A model generated the notes under the pieces. It ran no database searches. It was given only the letters and a program-made list of their open reading frames with translations, and was not told the origin of the DNA. From positions 28,807,744 through 28,871,743 of the forward strand of contig CM032123.1 in the NCBI GenBank assembly GCA_018894105.1: a stretch of 64,000 bases of DNA. The letters are read 5' to 3'. The first letter of the stretch is position 1, and every line of letters starts with the position of its first letter. Positions 1 to 12,723 of this stretch are shown here, in pieces. The stretch comes from Jacaranda mimosifolia. Lineage: Eukaryota; Streptophyta; Magnoliopsida; Lamiales; Bignoniaceae. Made by a program: the position numbers and the translations under genes.

Positions 1-2249
1 CAATAGATACCAAATTCCAGCGGAAAATGAATTTATTGTGGAAAAATTTATTGATTTCTCCTTCTTTTAGATTTGAAAGACTGAGTCATAGCTTTTTAAA
101 ATTTGAATTTCTTCTATTCCTTCCAGTTATGTTTACATGGAATCACATAGCCCCTTTATATAGGTGTATAAAGTAGAAGAGTCTTAACCTAACGGAACAT
201 TTTTGATATTATCTTATTATTATATATAATATTAAAGGATAATATTAAATCTTTATTTGATAGAGATTTGATGTCGTTTGATGAAATTTGCTTTATTGTT
301 ATCTTATTAGACTGCATTTTGTTGGTTGAAAAATCTCCACTTTATATCTAGCTAAATTAGATTTATTGACCAAATAAATATTTAGAATATTATTTAAATT
401 AATTATTATACTTGAAATTGAATTTGATTCTTCAATATATAAATAGAACCATTAAATTGATTATTAGTACTTTATTTTACACATAGTCTCTTGTAATTAG
501 TCATAAAATTAATATTTTTTTCAAAAAGATTTCATCATAAACAATTAGGTGTAACTAAATTTAGTTATTAAAGTTAAGAGAAAATTTAAAAAAGATCTTT
601 AAAAAAATTATAAATTAAGAAATCTTTGATATATTCTAAGTGAGAGATGAAACAAATTTTATAGATAGCCGTTTTTCTAATATTAAAGATCAATTAAAGA
701 ATTATTTATTCAACCACGAAAACAATTTCGAAACTTTAGAAATATTTATATGGAATAGATAAGTGTTCAACTAATATGAATAGAGCAACCAACTACAAAT
801 AATTTTTTTGATTTAATTAAAAAAATTAAAATTTAAAAATTTTAGTGTGAATTAACTAAAAAAGTAATGACTTTATCTTTGAGATTGTTGTTTTTTTTGT
901 TTTTTTTTGTTTTCCAATGGAGATGTAGCGACTTTATCTTAAACTGATTTTATAAATTTTTTATAATCTAGTATTAATATCTAATTGTTAATAAATAAAA
1001 TAAATTATATTTTAAAATTTGAATTAAGTTCTTACTTAATAGTATAGATAGATATATCTTAAATTTTGAATGAAAGAAAATTAGAGATAAGATACAATCA
1101 TATCGGTTAGAGATAGTAATCAACAAATAATAAATTTTTGAATTTAATTAAAAATTCTAAATTCTACAAATTTGCCACTTGACCAAAATTGTAATCAAAA
1201 TTGTATACTTGTGGGTCCCACACCGATGTGCTATATATAATAGTACAGATATATATATCAAGTGTATTAAATATTTTTTTCTAAAAATAATTTCTTATTG
1301 GTCAAATATATTTGACATACAAGCCTGAAACTGGAATAAAAAATAAAATCTATATTCGAATAGAGAATCCAAATTGTCCTTTAACCTTAAAACAATAATG
1401 AAAATTTAGGAAAAAAGAAAAAGAAAAAAATGGGTGGAGCTGCAGCTGCTGACAACATAACGAAGGTGGAAAATATGGAAAGAAAGTGTGATCATCTCCC
1501 CTTTTTTTTCTTTTCCTTTTTGTTTTTTTCGACCTTTTTGGCACTTCTGGAAGGCGTAGGGTTGCCAAATAGGAATGCAAAGTTGATCCATATCCTGCTA
1601 ATTATTGGACATTTTTACCCTTACCTTTTGACCTTTTTTTGGCTTACTCCTTTGGGGGCTTGACGTTTAGCACCACTAGCAAACAATTCTAGAAAGGGCC
1701 ATTATACTTAAGTCACTAATGCGCACATATTTTCCTTTCTTTCCAATCAAAAATTCAAAATATTTCATAAAATCCGAGAAGCCACGTCTTATGGTCTCAA
1801 ATCCAAGGATTAGATTTTCATCAATAAAGATATTTAATTATATCTTCACAAGTAAAAAGGCAATAAAAGCCCAATACGAGGGCAACTATTTTCTTATTAT
1901 TTTAATGAGAATAGTTAATCGCACATCCACTCCATTAATTAATATTTGTAAAAGAACTTAATGTAAAAGTTCTTACAATTAATATCGATTTTATTTTTAT
2001 TTTTTTAAAAATTTATTGTAACAAGAAAAATAAAGATTACAACAAAATTTTCACAATCTGTTCTCTAATAATTGAACGATGTCGATTGAAATCACTAGTA
2101 AAAAATCCTCCAATAAAAATCTTCTCAATCTATTCTTCGATAGTTGGATGATTTCAATTGAATTTGTTGAATTAGTTGAAGTTAATATTTTAGTTTTACT
2201 ATTAGGAGAACAATTATTTGGTGGACCTTTTGGTTGAACCAGCTTCTAA
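1..2249. other. AT-rich intergenic DNA, no gene recognised
   Basis: This stretch is strongly AT-rich and has only short open frames of low-complexity composition. None shows a recognisable domain or a convincing exon-intron pattern. A purine/pyrimidine-rich patch lies around 1400-1530. I see no RNA gene and no clear repeat boundary here. Confidence 0.6.
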
Positions 2250-2605
2250 GGCCCGTTTTGGTTTCATTTTCAAATTTTTATCATTTAAAAATTAAAATAA
2301 TTATTTTATACACATTTTTACTTAATATATTTTTATTTTTATTTTTATTTTTATTTTTAATTTTAAAAAATATTTTTCAATAACCCATATATCTTTTTTC
2401 AATAATATATATATATATCTTCTTTGTTTATTATTACTATTATTATCTCTCTCATCTGCAATATACTAAACATAATATAATCATTATTTTTTTAACAACT
2501 ATCCAAATACAAACTTATTTTCAAATTATTTTCACTAATTACCTTTTCAAATTTTGCAAATAATGAAAATGAAAATTAAAAATGAAAATAAAACCAAACA
2601 ACCCC
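2250..2605. mobile_element. Tourist-like MITE with TAA target duplication
   Basis: A 356-bp AT-rich segment begins GGCCCGTTTTGGTTTCATTT and ends with the inverted counterpart, which reads GGGGTTGTTTGGTTTTATTT on the minus strand. It is flanked by TAA at 2247-2249 and TAA at 2606-2608. A GG..TGTTTGGTT-type terminus with a TAA duplication is the hallmark of PIF/Harbinger-derived Tourist MITEs. It has no coding capacity. Class assignment rests on termini and target site only. Confidence 0.7.
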
Positions 2606-2608
2606 TAA

Positions 2609-3280
2609 GTATTTTGATATGTATTTAAAAAAATGATAATGGTGTTATTAGATGTATATCAAATTATGTGCTTTACATAATCTGATACCATTTTTTTTAT
2701 TTAAAAATAAATAAATAAATAAGTTGCCTTTGAGTAGAATTTTCTTGTTGGATATTTCCTATAATAAATTTGGTGAAGGTAGAAAAAAAATAACACCACA
2801 AAATCTGGAAACTATTTTAATATTTGTAGAAATAACAAAAAAGTGAAGCCTTTTTCACCTTAGCCGAAAAGCCACGGCATCCAATCAAAACCTGACACGT
2901 GTTCAGCAATCAAATGCAGATGTCTTCAACGGCCACAACAAACCCACCCTCTCGAGACCACGAAAGGCAAATACACTCTGCCCAATTCCAGCCGTCCATT
3001 TTACCCACGCATCTAATCCTACGGTTGGGAAGCATTTGCAGTGGCCATCCAGTCAATCAACAAATTAACCAACCACTACACGCCACGTGTCGGTAAAATG
3101 CGCCCTTAACCTATTATGGCCTGTCAGAAACCAACCACATCGAATTTAACAATAATATTCCTCAGCTTTTCATTTCCATTCCAAACTACAAATAAATTTC
3201 CTTCAGATTCTCTCCGTTTCTTTGGTGTCTGTTTTATTTTCTCTTTTTCCCTATTTTCAAAGGGATTTTCTGCGTTTTCT
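2609..3280 (+). promoter_or_regulatory. Upstream region of the PP2C gene with two ABRE-type G-boxes
   Basis: Two CACGTG-core motifs occur: ACACGTGT at 2895-2902 and GCCACGTGTC at 3082-3091. Such ACGTG-core elements bind bZIP factors of the ABF/AREB type and bHLH factors. A TATTATATAG stretch at 3283-3292 could be a TATA element, which would put transcription start near 3315. The link to ABA or stress control is inference from motif type and from the PP2C family downstream; the exact start is not shown by sequence. Confidence 0.45.
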
Positions 3281-3881
3281 TGTATTATATAGTGCGATAA
3301 AGGGGAGAGGAAGAAGAGCATTTTGAATTACGCTTTTAATCAGAGAAGGATTATATGTTACATCTGTTGGCATAAAGGTTGAATTTTTTATGCTGTAATT
3401 CTGTAATTCCGTTTTACTTTTCAACCGGATTTTTGATCTATTGGTCCCTGAACTTGATTTTGATAGAATCTCCTGACTTTGTTCAATTCTAGATTTCTGG
3501 GCCGGTATTATTTGTTTATTGAAGCTATTGATTAGGTTTGGCGTCGTGGGTTCTGATCTGGGGTTAGGGACAAATTTGCAAGGTGGGATCTTTAAGTTGA
3601 TTGGGATTTCATGTTGTTGAAGGAGTAAAGAATTGAGAGATTTCTTTGAAGTAATAGAAGTGGTTTATTGATTTATATTTTGTTATCCGCCCTCCGGCTT
3701 AAAAAAAAAATTGCAAAAAAACACAGGTCTTAATCGATCAAGATTAGAGGTATTTTTGGGCAAAATTCTACAGGTGCTTCTTTCATTGTAATACGGTCTG
3801 TAACTTACATCCGGGATTGGAGTAATTTTATAAAAGTTGGATATTTTGAGTGTTCTGATCTTGTTGAAGAAACTTAGGTTG

Positions 3882-3914
3882 ATGTTTGTTGAGGAGTATG
3901 GCCGCGGGTACTGA
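3882..3914 (+). promoter_or_regulatory. Short uORF overlapping the PP2C start codon
   Basis: An ATG 16 bases before the PP2C start opens a frame of ten codons in a different phase. It runs across the main ATG at 3898 and stops with TGA at 3912-3914. If the transcript includes this ATG, scanning ribosomes could initiate there and bypass the main start, lowering translation. Functional use is inferred only from position. Confidence 0.4.
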
Positions 3915-6900
3915 TTTTTCACCTCCATTCACTAATGTAGAGGGTGGTTATGGTAATGATAGTAGTGAAGTTTCTGTTCTGAAAGACGAGATATCAGAAA
4001 ACTCAGATGTTTCAAAGCAAACTTTGAATGGTAAACCTCCACGGCATCTTTCAATCGTGCGGCATTCTATCAGCACTACTACCTTAGTGTCGCCCTCGGA
4101 CCTGGTAAGTAATTTCTTTAGTTTCATTGAGTCATATGTTGCTTGTCAACGGATCGTGTTTGGCTATTGGATTGCTTTTGGAAAGTATTTGTTTTAAGTA
4201 CTTTAATATAGTATAATACGTGAGTTGCAACTTTATGTTAACTTATGAGATCAATTCTCAGTTGAAGTTAAATATATGTGGTTTTCTGGTGGTATTTTGA
4301 GCATGCCAAATTTAATCAATATTCCAGTACTTGTGGCTAAGTGGGGTGATGCCTGATGCATTGAACTGTAGTGTTTATCCGTGAGCTCCTGCATTTTAAG
4401 TGTGAGATAATGAACTTTATGGTCATCAGCTTATTAACTCTACTACTTGACAAGGTTTCCTTGTATTTCAAGTTATTGAATTTTACTTGAAAATCTTTCC
4501 ATGATTATGTTGTTTCTACTCACCCCCCACCCCCACCCCCCAAGGAAAAAAAATTATTTTACATTTTCCTTTCCTTTTCTGTGTTATATAAGGTTTGTTA
4601 GTTTATATCAGAATCATGAAGTATAATTTAGCAAGGCGACACAAAACTTTACCTTCAATATGAGAACGTGCCAATAGAAAGAAAACCTAAAGCTGATCCA
4701 AATTTCATGACTCTGTAGAGTTATGTTGTGCATGATTTTTACGTTGGAACTAGCTTAAAATGATTCTAGACTGAGAGCAATTGTAATCACCCTCAAATAC
4801 CACAGTATAGATCTTCTCTGAAAATTTGAATAAGGATGAGTTGAGATAAACATTTGTTTCAAGCATTTTTAGAATACTAGGATTAGATGCAGAGCTATTG
4901 GTTCATCAATTCTCAAGGAACTCAATCAGAATTGGCCAAGTGCTTGAGGAGGCTGTTTCTAGTTAATTGAATGGAATAAATGCAATGACATCCAACCTGG
5001 AGCATATCTGATGGATTATGTATTGACATATGTGGAAACAATGATTTAAAGGCTGAATCTTAGTAACGGTAGGCTAGGTTAAAGCTCAATACTGATAGGA
5101 AGGGTATACGAACGTGGAATTTAAGGATCTTGAATGAATATGCAGGCTTTCGGATGATAACGTGCTAGATGAGATAAGGACTGGCTCTCTGCCAGAAAGA
5201 ACAGAAGCAAATAAATTCTCCATGCCCTAGGACAATTAGAATTGGAGAAGACAGTTTTGATGTTTGAAACCATTGCCTTGCCAAGGGTTCCTGGGTCTGG
5301 CATCTATAGATGTTTCTATGGTTTCCAAAGAGAGAAGTGGAAGAGGGAGAAGCTATTTGTTCTTTTTTTCCCTTTTTTTATTTTTATTTGATTCATTAGA
5401 AACTAACAAAAGCAACATTTGGAACTGTGGGAGGAGTTGCAAATTCAGAATCCCATGGAATTGCTATCTTCTTCTTCTATTTTATATTTTGGCCCCTTAC
5501 TTGGCCACCTGTAGTGAATCTGGTACCTTATCTTCGTTTTTTCCTTTCTGAACAAGGCTAATGCTTTCTTGTTATATTTACAAGGATTATGATGTTGGCA
5601 TGATTGGAGCCAAGTCCCCATCAGATTTAATATCAAACTTTCTGCCAGTTTTTCGCTCTGGAAGCTGTGCTGAGAAAGGACCTAAGCAGTACATGGAAGA
5701 TGAACATATCTGCATAGATAACTTGCCTCAACATTTAGCTGATATTGCAGGTTTCCCTTCACCTGGAGCTTTCTACGGGGTGTGTAAGTTAAATTCAGTT
5801 AATGTGTATCGATCCTTTAGTCACCATTGAAGAGGAAATTTGAAACTGGCTTTAATTTCTGAAACCCTACCAGAGAAGCTACCTTTTTCTAGGGTTTCAA
5901 TGTATAAGATTCTTTGTCCTTCTTTGCATTTGATCATTTTTTTGCTTCACCTGGCTAGTCGAAACATATGCTTGCTGGTTAAGACAAAAATATGCCCTCC
6001 AAATGTGATATATGAATATGGGATTCACAAACAATGAACAGTAAGCCTTTTTTGGGAAAGTTTTAAAGAAAACTATAATGCATATATGTGTAAATGATGC
6101 ATTATCACTGTTTCGGAGTGGGTGATAAGTCTCCATCTCGTTTTTCACAATTCTGCTATCCTACTTTAGACCTTGTACCTGCTGAAGTACAGTTTCATTA
6201 TATTATTAGATATCATAGAAGTTCATCAGTTTTAGCTCCTTTTATTTGCTACTATTTTTTTGCTAATTATTAATACTCTATTTTTACTGAGTCGTTCTAT
6301 ATGTGTTAGCAGGTGTTTGATGGTCATGGGGGTACAGATGCAGCGTCATTCATCAGGAATAATATTCTTGAGTTTATAGTTGAGGACTCCTTTTTCTCAG
6401 TTTGTGTAGAAAAAGCAATAAAGAGTGCTTTCCTTAAAGCTGATTATGCATTTGCTGATGATAGTTCTCTTGACATATCATCTGGCACCACAGCATTGGC
6501 TGCATTTATTACCGGAAGGTAGGAGAGAGCTTAGAGTTTTTTCTTGTTTCTTTGCCTTTGTTAGTTATGAGAATTCTCATTTATATATCATTCCCTAACA
6601 ATCAAAAGTTAATCTCTGCAGAAAAATGGTAATAGCGAATGCTGGAGACTGCCGAGCTGTGCTGGGAAAGAGAGGCAAAGCAATTGAAATGTCAAGAGAC
6701 CACAAGCCTAACTACACATCTGAAAGACTCAGAATTGAAAAACTAGGAGGAGCCATATATGACGGCTACCTTAACGGCCAACTATCCGTCTCACGTGCCC
6801 TGGGGGATTGGCACATGAAGGGTGCGAAAGGCTCTGCTTGCCCTCTAAGCGCAGAGCCAGAGTTGCAAGAGACACTATTAACAGAGGACGATGAGTTCTT

Positions 6901-7180
6901 GATTATGGGATGTGACGGGCTGTGGGACGTTATGAGCAGCCAATGTGCTGTGACGATGGCTAGAAAAGAGTTGATGCTTCATAATGATCCTGAAAGATGC
7001 TCAAAAGAACTTGTTAGGGAAGCACTGAAGCGTAATACATGCGATAACTTAACGGTCATAGTGATTTGTTTCTCCGCAGATCCTCCGCCAAGAATAGAAA
7101 TTCCTCCAAGTCGAGTCCGGAGGAGCATATCATCAGAAGGGTTAAATCTTCTAAAAGGTGTATTAGAAGGTAATTTCTGA
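3898..7180 (+). CDS. Protein phosphatase 2C (PPM family), 388 aa, 4 coding exons
   Basis: This is a Mg/Mn-dependent serine/threonine phosphatase. Coding exons are 3898-4104, 5585-5779, 6313-6518 and 6622-7180 (1167 nt with stop), all with GT-AG introns and consistent phase. Residues 1-69 are a serine-rich N-terminal extension without recognised motif. The catalytic core starts near residue 95. It shows the MED motif at about 106-108, the metal-binding FDGHGG motif at 136-141, then [29 protein letters not shown] and a final DNLTVIV motif, so all metal-binding aspartates are present. Length and the [14 protein letters not shown] context resemble the plant group containing Arabidopsis PP2C22/DBP1 and PP2C27, but I cannot decide which is the ortholog. 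Intron 1 is long (about 1.5 kb). There is no sign of a signal peptide or membrane segment, so the product is probably nuclear or cytosolic. Possible ABA-linked regulation is inferred from upstream G-boxes. An intact, apparently functional gene. Confidence 0.93.
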
Positions 7181-8133
7181 GAAGATCTGTTGGCATCTCA
7201 GCTGTAGCTCTATCTCGTTGCCCTGATATTTTCACTCGTGTATTTGAGTGAAGTGTCGTTGTATCAATTGGATGAAGATAATTTTTTAGCTGCTAAGGAT
7301 GCTTTCTCCTGTGTCCAGATGATGTATATAAGTCAGAACCATGTGACAGCTACTTAAATCATTCTCTTTGACAAGTTATTACGGACTGCTTCTGCTTCTG
7401 CTTCTGATTGCACTAAATTTGTCTGACTTATTTTCCCACACAAAGTCATATTTTGTTTGTTAGTTTACAGTTTACACCATCTGAGACTATTCAATTCAAG
7501 CATGCAAATCCAGGCAATATTTCTTCTGTAATTTTGTATCATATGTCACACAGCATCTCATCACATGGCATTCAGACCATGGCTTTAGTGAGAAATACAC
7601 TAATGGTAAATATTCTCCTCACTGCAAGTTAACAGGATGTTTGTTTGGCCAGATTTATTTAAAAAATCTAATAAATGTTTGCACTTAATAACTTATAAAA
7701 TGTTTTTGAAGTTCATAAAATGCTAAATTATATTTAAAATTAAGTTTTTGCAATACTTGAATAAGATAAGATTTTGAAGTTTATAAGTTACTAACAAATA
7801 TAATTCTATAATTAATGTAGTTGAATGAATGAATTAATTAAGATTTAACAAAAATAGAAATTCTTTATTTTTTTCAAAAAGAGTTTTTTAACTCTTTAAC
7901 ATTTTATTTTGTAGATTTATTTCTGAAAATCTCATCAAGTACTTTATAATATGTTACAATTTTGCAAAACATCTTATAAAATATTTGTAGAGATTATAAG
8001 TTAAAAAAAATAAAAATTCCACTGTAAGTAACATGCTGCTACGTTTGTTGGATGTTGTTTTTCTTTCTACCATGAAGTCCAAAAGCAGGAGAAACATGCG
8101 CACACAAATAATTCCAAACCAACCTAATTGAGA
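7181..8133. other. PP2C 3' region and MITE-like remnant
   Basis: The first few hundred bases are the probable 3' UTR of the PP2C gene. From about 7635 the sequence opens with GGATGTTTGTTTGGCCAGAT and continues AT-rich with stem-like inverted segments. It resembles one end of the element at 46335-46638, but I could not find a matching right end, so it looks truncated. No gene is seen. Confidence 0.4.
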
Positions 8134-9418
8134 TTAAAATTTTCCACGAATGAATTATGACATCCACTTATTATGAAAGTGGAGTAATAGGACTTGAACT
8201 CAGGAAAATCTATATTTTATCATACATAATATGATCAAGTTTTATTTTTTCGGTTTCATTGTAGTATTGAAATTCTCCTTTTTCTCTATACCAAGTAATT
8301 ATTATCTTGATAAATACTAGTTCGAAGAGTAGTATATATGCTTGAAGCCAAAGATACGGTAGAAATTAGAAAGAACATACAATTATGTTCGAATTAAACT
8401 ATTTGGGTTAATTTAGTATATGTAGCAAATCATGGTAAAATCTAAATATATATATATATATTAAAATTTTCCACGAATGAATTATGACATCCACTTATTA
8501 TGAAAGTGGAATAATAGGACTTGAACTCAGGAAAATCTATACTTTATCATACATAATGTGATCAAGTTTTATTTTTCCCATTTCATTGTAGTATTGAAAT
8601 TCTCCTTTTTCTCTATACCAAGTAATTATTATCTTGATAAATACTAGTTCGAAGAGTAGTATATATGCTTGAAGCCAAAGATACGGTAGAAATTAGAAAG
8701 AACATACAATTATGTTCGAATTAAACTATATGGGTTAATTTAGTATATGTAGCAAATCATGGTAAAATCTATATATATATATATATTAAAATTTTCCACG
8801 AATGAATTATGACATCCACTTATTATGAAAGTGGAATAATAGGACTTGAACTCAGGAAAATCTATACTTTATCATACATAATGTGATCAAGTTTTATTTT
8901 TCCCGTTTCATTGTAGTGTTGAAATTCTCCTTTTTCTCTATACCAAGTAATTATTATCTTGATAAATACTAGTTCGAAGAGTAGTATATATGCTTGAAGC
9001 CAAAGATACGGTAGAAATTAGAAAGAACATACAATTATGTTCGAATTAAACTATTTGGGTTAATTTAGTATATGTAACAAATCATGGTAAAATCTAAATA
9101 TATATATATATATTAAAATTTTCCACGAATGAATTATGACATCCACTTATTATGAAAGTGGAATAATAGGACTTGAACTCAGGAAAATCTATACTTTATC
9201 ATACATAATGTGATCAAGTTTTATTTTTCCCGTTTCATTGTAGTGTTGAAATTCTCCTTTTTCTCTATACCAAGTAATTATTATCTTGATAAATACTAGT
9301 TCAAAGAGTAGTATATATGCTTGAAGCCAAAGATACGGTAGAAATTAGAAAGAACATACAATTATGTTCGAATTAAACTATTTGGGTTAATTTAGTATAT
9401 GTAGCAAATCAAGGTAAA

Positions 9419-9432
<14 letters not shown>
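8134..9432. repeat. Tandem array, four copies of an approximately 326-bp unit
   Basis: The marker TTCCACGAATGAATTATGAC starts at 8142, 8469, 8794 and 9121, giving spacings of 327, 325 and 327 bases. Each unit ends in a short (AT)n run before the next begins. Copies 3 and 4 share variants that copies 1 and 2 lack (for example in the segment after TTTTATTTTTCCC), consistent with later duplication of one copy. On the minus strand each unit contains GAGTTCAAGTCC, which resembles a Pol III B box, so the monomer may derive from a tRNA-like element. There is no coding capacity. Confidence 0.92.
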
Positions 9433-9459
<27 letters not shown>

Positions 9460-9461
9460 AT
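9433..9461. repeat. (TG)n microsatellite at the end of the tandem array
   Basis: An uninterrupted TG dinucleotide run directly follows the last AT run of the 326-bp array. It lies about 270 bases upstream of the VMA22-like start codon and could vary in length between individuals. Confidence 0.9.
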
Positions 9462-9730
9462 AGTAAATCAAATCATAAGCGTATTATAAAACTAGTATTA
9501 TTAAAACATCGTAACATTATTTAATCCATGTGAAATTAAGGAATTAAGCTTTATTTTTTAAGTGGTACTAAACATATTCTTAATACCATAGGTGACTCCA
9601 AAATTTTATTCCGAAAAACGTTTTCTTGTATAGTTCTAGAGTAGCGCTTTCTTGACCTGTTTCTTGTTCTGCAATAAATTCTATTCTGTGGATGATTCTA
9701 CAAATTCAAAGGATAATTTGTTCTCTGAAA

Positions 9731-11812
9731 ATGCAGAGCTCTGAGAATGGGAGCGAATCAATTGATGAACTTTCGGAAAGTGAACAGCATATATTGAATT
9801 TCTTGGACTCCATGGATAGTTATCTAATCCTTATGGATTCCTTATCTTCAGCTCTTCGCCAGGTAAAATGAAGTTGATTTTCTTGATCCCTTTTTGTTTT
9901 TATGTCGTGCAAAATGCAAGTTTTGGTCTTTTCTCGCAAAAAAAATTGAATCTTTGGTTGATTGGGTTAGCCATTTGTTTCTTGGATCTTGTTGTTAAAA
10001 CACCCTTTTAATTGGGTGCACAAAAAGATAGAATCTTTGTTGTTGCAATGTCAGAATTAGTCATTTAGAAGTATGAGAGGGTTTGATGGAAGGAAAAGGA
10101 AGAAATATATGCAACTGGTTGTTTGGGAGCTGAGTCGTGCTTTTCATTGTGGCTAAAAATGAATTTTGTACAGTTAATTCTTATGAAATATTGGATACAT
10201 TAAATATTAGATGTTTTCCCTATCTAGCAGCTTAGGCCCTTGGAGGTGAGATGTTCATGTAATGTGAAATTTTAGCTCTTGATTTTATGACTATCAAGAT
10301 AGAACTCACCCCTACTCCCCCCCTCTTTTTTTGTTTGCATCTGATCTAGTTGCTTTTGGTCCTCCTGTGTGTGCTTGATACATGGTGAAGCAGAATCTTC
10401 GGCAGCTTTGTGAAAAGGGACAATTATGGTATCTCGATTTTGTGTTATGCAGGGATGGCTGGAGTTAGCCAGTGCTCGACACTCAATGGGTGCTTATCGT
10501 GTCAACAGTACCTTGTTTGACCTCAAATCTCACCATGCATCAACAACAGTGCAAGTACAGGATGGTAATTTACTGAAACAGTCGACTTTCAAGGAAAGAA
10601 TTTACATTTGTTGAATGCTGTATAGTGAAACTGTGAGGTTTACTGCCAGGTCTGTAGAGCCATTCGATCTTTTGAAACTGTTGGAGGCACAGAAATTATG
10701 TGATTCAGTGGGAATTCAAATGCTTGACTCTCACTTCATAGACAGAGGGAACATTCCCCCCCCTCCCCCCACCAACCCCAACACCAAAAAAAAAAAAAAA
10801 AATGAAAAGAAAAAAAGACTGAAAAGAAAGAACACCCTGCAGCGGGCTATACTGCCCAAACCAATTGAGGGAAGTCGCATCCGTCTCATGGCAAGCACCT
10901 ACAGTGTCATGATTACATTGGTTTACCCCTTGTTTTTTTTGGAAGTTTAACGGATGGTTGCCCCTCCAACAAGAAAAGTTATAAATATGGATTATATAGC
11001 CAAAGGGAATAGGCCCACACCTAAAATCATCCCAGGCACTTGCTGCTAAGCTATTTCTTCAGATAGCTCCTACTAAGATGAGAAATTCCTCCATAAAACT
11101 GCTAGTACCAGGTGAACTCTTATTGGCCAAAGTGGAAGAAAAGAAAATGGTAGGTTTATGGAGAATATAGAAAAAGGGTACTTCACAAGGAATATAATTT
11201 TATGAAATTAAACTTGAACTTGGTTTCTCTGTGCAATCCAGGTTGTTTCTTCTAAAAAGCTATCTATAGATCCCACTTTTCCCCACATCAGAGCTAGTAG
11301 AAAACATGTATTAGTATTTTCCTTGTGTTTGTCAAGGATTGTTTTACTTTTCTTTTCTGGTGGCTCAGATACAGAGCTCCCACATTTCACCTTGTGCAAA
11401 TGGGCATCCTCTGATGATCCTGAAAAGTGTTCTGAGGAAGCCAAATTTGAGGAGGATGAAGTGTTGAAGAACAAGTCTAATAGCCCACGACTGAAGCGTC
11501 AGGGTACATTTTAGAACTCCTTATACCTGTGGTTTCAAATTTATAACATGGTTGTTTCTTATGAAGATGACCTTAGTCAGTTGACCTTTTTTTTTTTTTT
11601 TTTTTTTTTTTCTCTCTCTCTCTCTCTGTGAGAAGAGTTTCAATCTTTCCTTTGAGCAGTTTATGTTTCCATAATTGTATTAAGCTCTAGTTCTTGCTGC
11701 TTGATAATGTTTGCTTGGTCAAAAAATGTTACGACAGAACTGGATGGGACTTACTATTTTTTCTGGCTTCTCTGATTTGATTAACCATTATTAATAGCCA
11801 ATGTATTTACCC

Positions 11813-11843
<31 letters not shown>

Positions 11844-12723
11844 GTAAAGAAATTGAGGAGAATAAGGCAGAAGGTGGTGGATCTCCAGTTACCACTAATA
11901 ATCAAGTAAGTTAAGAGTTTATCTCTCATGTATCCTTTAAACGTATGTTAGTCGTAATTTTGACCAGTATAGCACAAACACTTTGCAATGTTACAAACAC
12001 AATAACATGCCATCAAAATTGTCCATGTCGATATATTTGGGACTACGTTCTACACATATCAGGCTATATATGAATCTTTTCATTTGCAATGAGAAAAGTC
12101 ACAGTCTAGTTTTGGTGTTTAAGCAGGAGTGCAGGACTATGTATCTGGTATCAATTAATTAGATCTAGAAACTATTGTTTGCAGGCTGAAAAAGAAAGAC
12201 TTAAATCTCTCTCTATGTTTGGAACTTTGGTCTCTCCTAAACTTCGTGCAACCCAACTATCATTTGAAACAGGTAATAGAGTGCCTCTGTTCACCTTCGA
12301 ATGCAAGTGCGATGGCACACAAAAACATGCACAGTCATACATGCATATGTTATTTTCTTCTTATATTACTGCCAAAATTAACACTAGACCACCAATGGGC
12401 TGCTATAATTTCCTTTAGTTTTTCAATTTTTTTATGAGCATTGATGCCAAGCTATATAATTATTCATGACTAGCTACAATATGACAGGCATCTGCCAATA
12501 TGTAAATCTGGCCTTCACCTTTCCGGTGATCCCTCAAGGAAACCCTGCATCCTTTCCTCAGTACTCTGTATGTGAGAGCATGAACTTAATTGTATTCTCA
12601 GACCTTTTCTGTTTTCACATTTTGGCAGCTCTAGAAACACTGTTAGAGATATCAAATATTCGAGCTTCTTTGCTGTGTGCTTATGATCAAGTGCAGAAGG
12701 ATCTGAAGAACACCAAAAAATAA
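9731..12723 (+). CDS. VMA22: V-ATPase assembly factor VMA22/CCDC115-like, 205 aa, 6 exons
   Basis: The product is a small coiled-coil protein of the VMA22 (yeast) / CCDC115 (animal) family. In yeast Vma22 works with Vma12 at the ER to assemble the membrane sector of the vacuolar proton pump; the plant role is inferred. Exons are 9731-9862, 10453-10564, 11369-11503, 11850-11905, 12185-12272 and 12629-12723 (618 nt with stop), all GT-AG and in phase. Residues 1-44 form a helical N-terminus with heptad-like hydrophobics. Exon 2 carries the family signature GWLELASARHSMGAYRVN. Exon 3 is acidic and variable, and exons 5-6 encode the conserved C-terminal segment (LSMFGTLVSPKLR and a final helix). 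No membrane segment or signal peptide is seen. The first ATG of the frame fits exon 1. Introns 2 to 4 contain poly-C, poly-A and poly-T runs. Family assignment is by the exon 2 and exon 5 signatures, recalled rather than searched. Confidence 0.82.
11591..11628. repeat. Poly-T / (TC)n low-complexity tract in VMA22 intron 3
   Basis: A long T run passes into a TC dinucleotide run within intron 3 of the VMA22-like gene. A second, pure T run lies at about 11811-11839 just before exon 4, where it extends the polypyrimidine tract of the acceptor. Confidence 0.85.

Noticed and set aside
1350..1663. Overlapping frames on both strands near 1400-1660
   Set aside because: They arise from A- and T-rich low-complexity DNA, rich in Lys on one strand and Phe on the other, without domains.
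5121..6148. Frames in PP2C introns, such as 5264-5551 and 5840-6037
   Set aside because: They overlap or flank exon 2 but have no PP2C motifs, and the exon model closes without them.
8134..9432. Possible CRISPR-like array
   Set aside because: Repeats are 326 bp without unique spacers and the context is a plant nuclear genome; it is a tandem duplication.
10615..10950. A 111-codon plus-strand frame in the VMA22-like gene
   Set aside because: It lies in intron 2 and consists largely of poly-Pro and poly-Lys from C and A runs; the exons around it join in phase without it.
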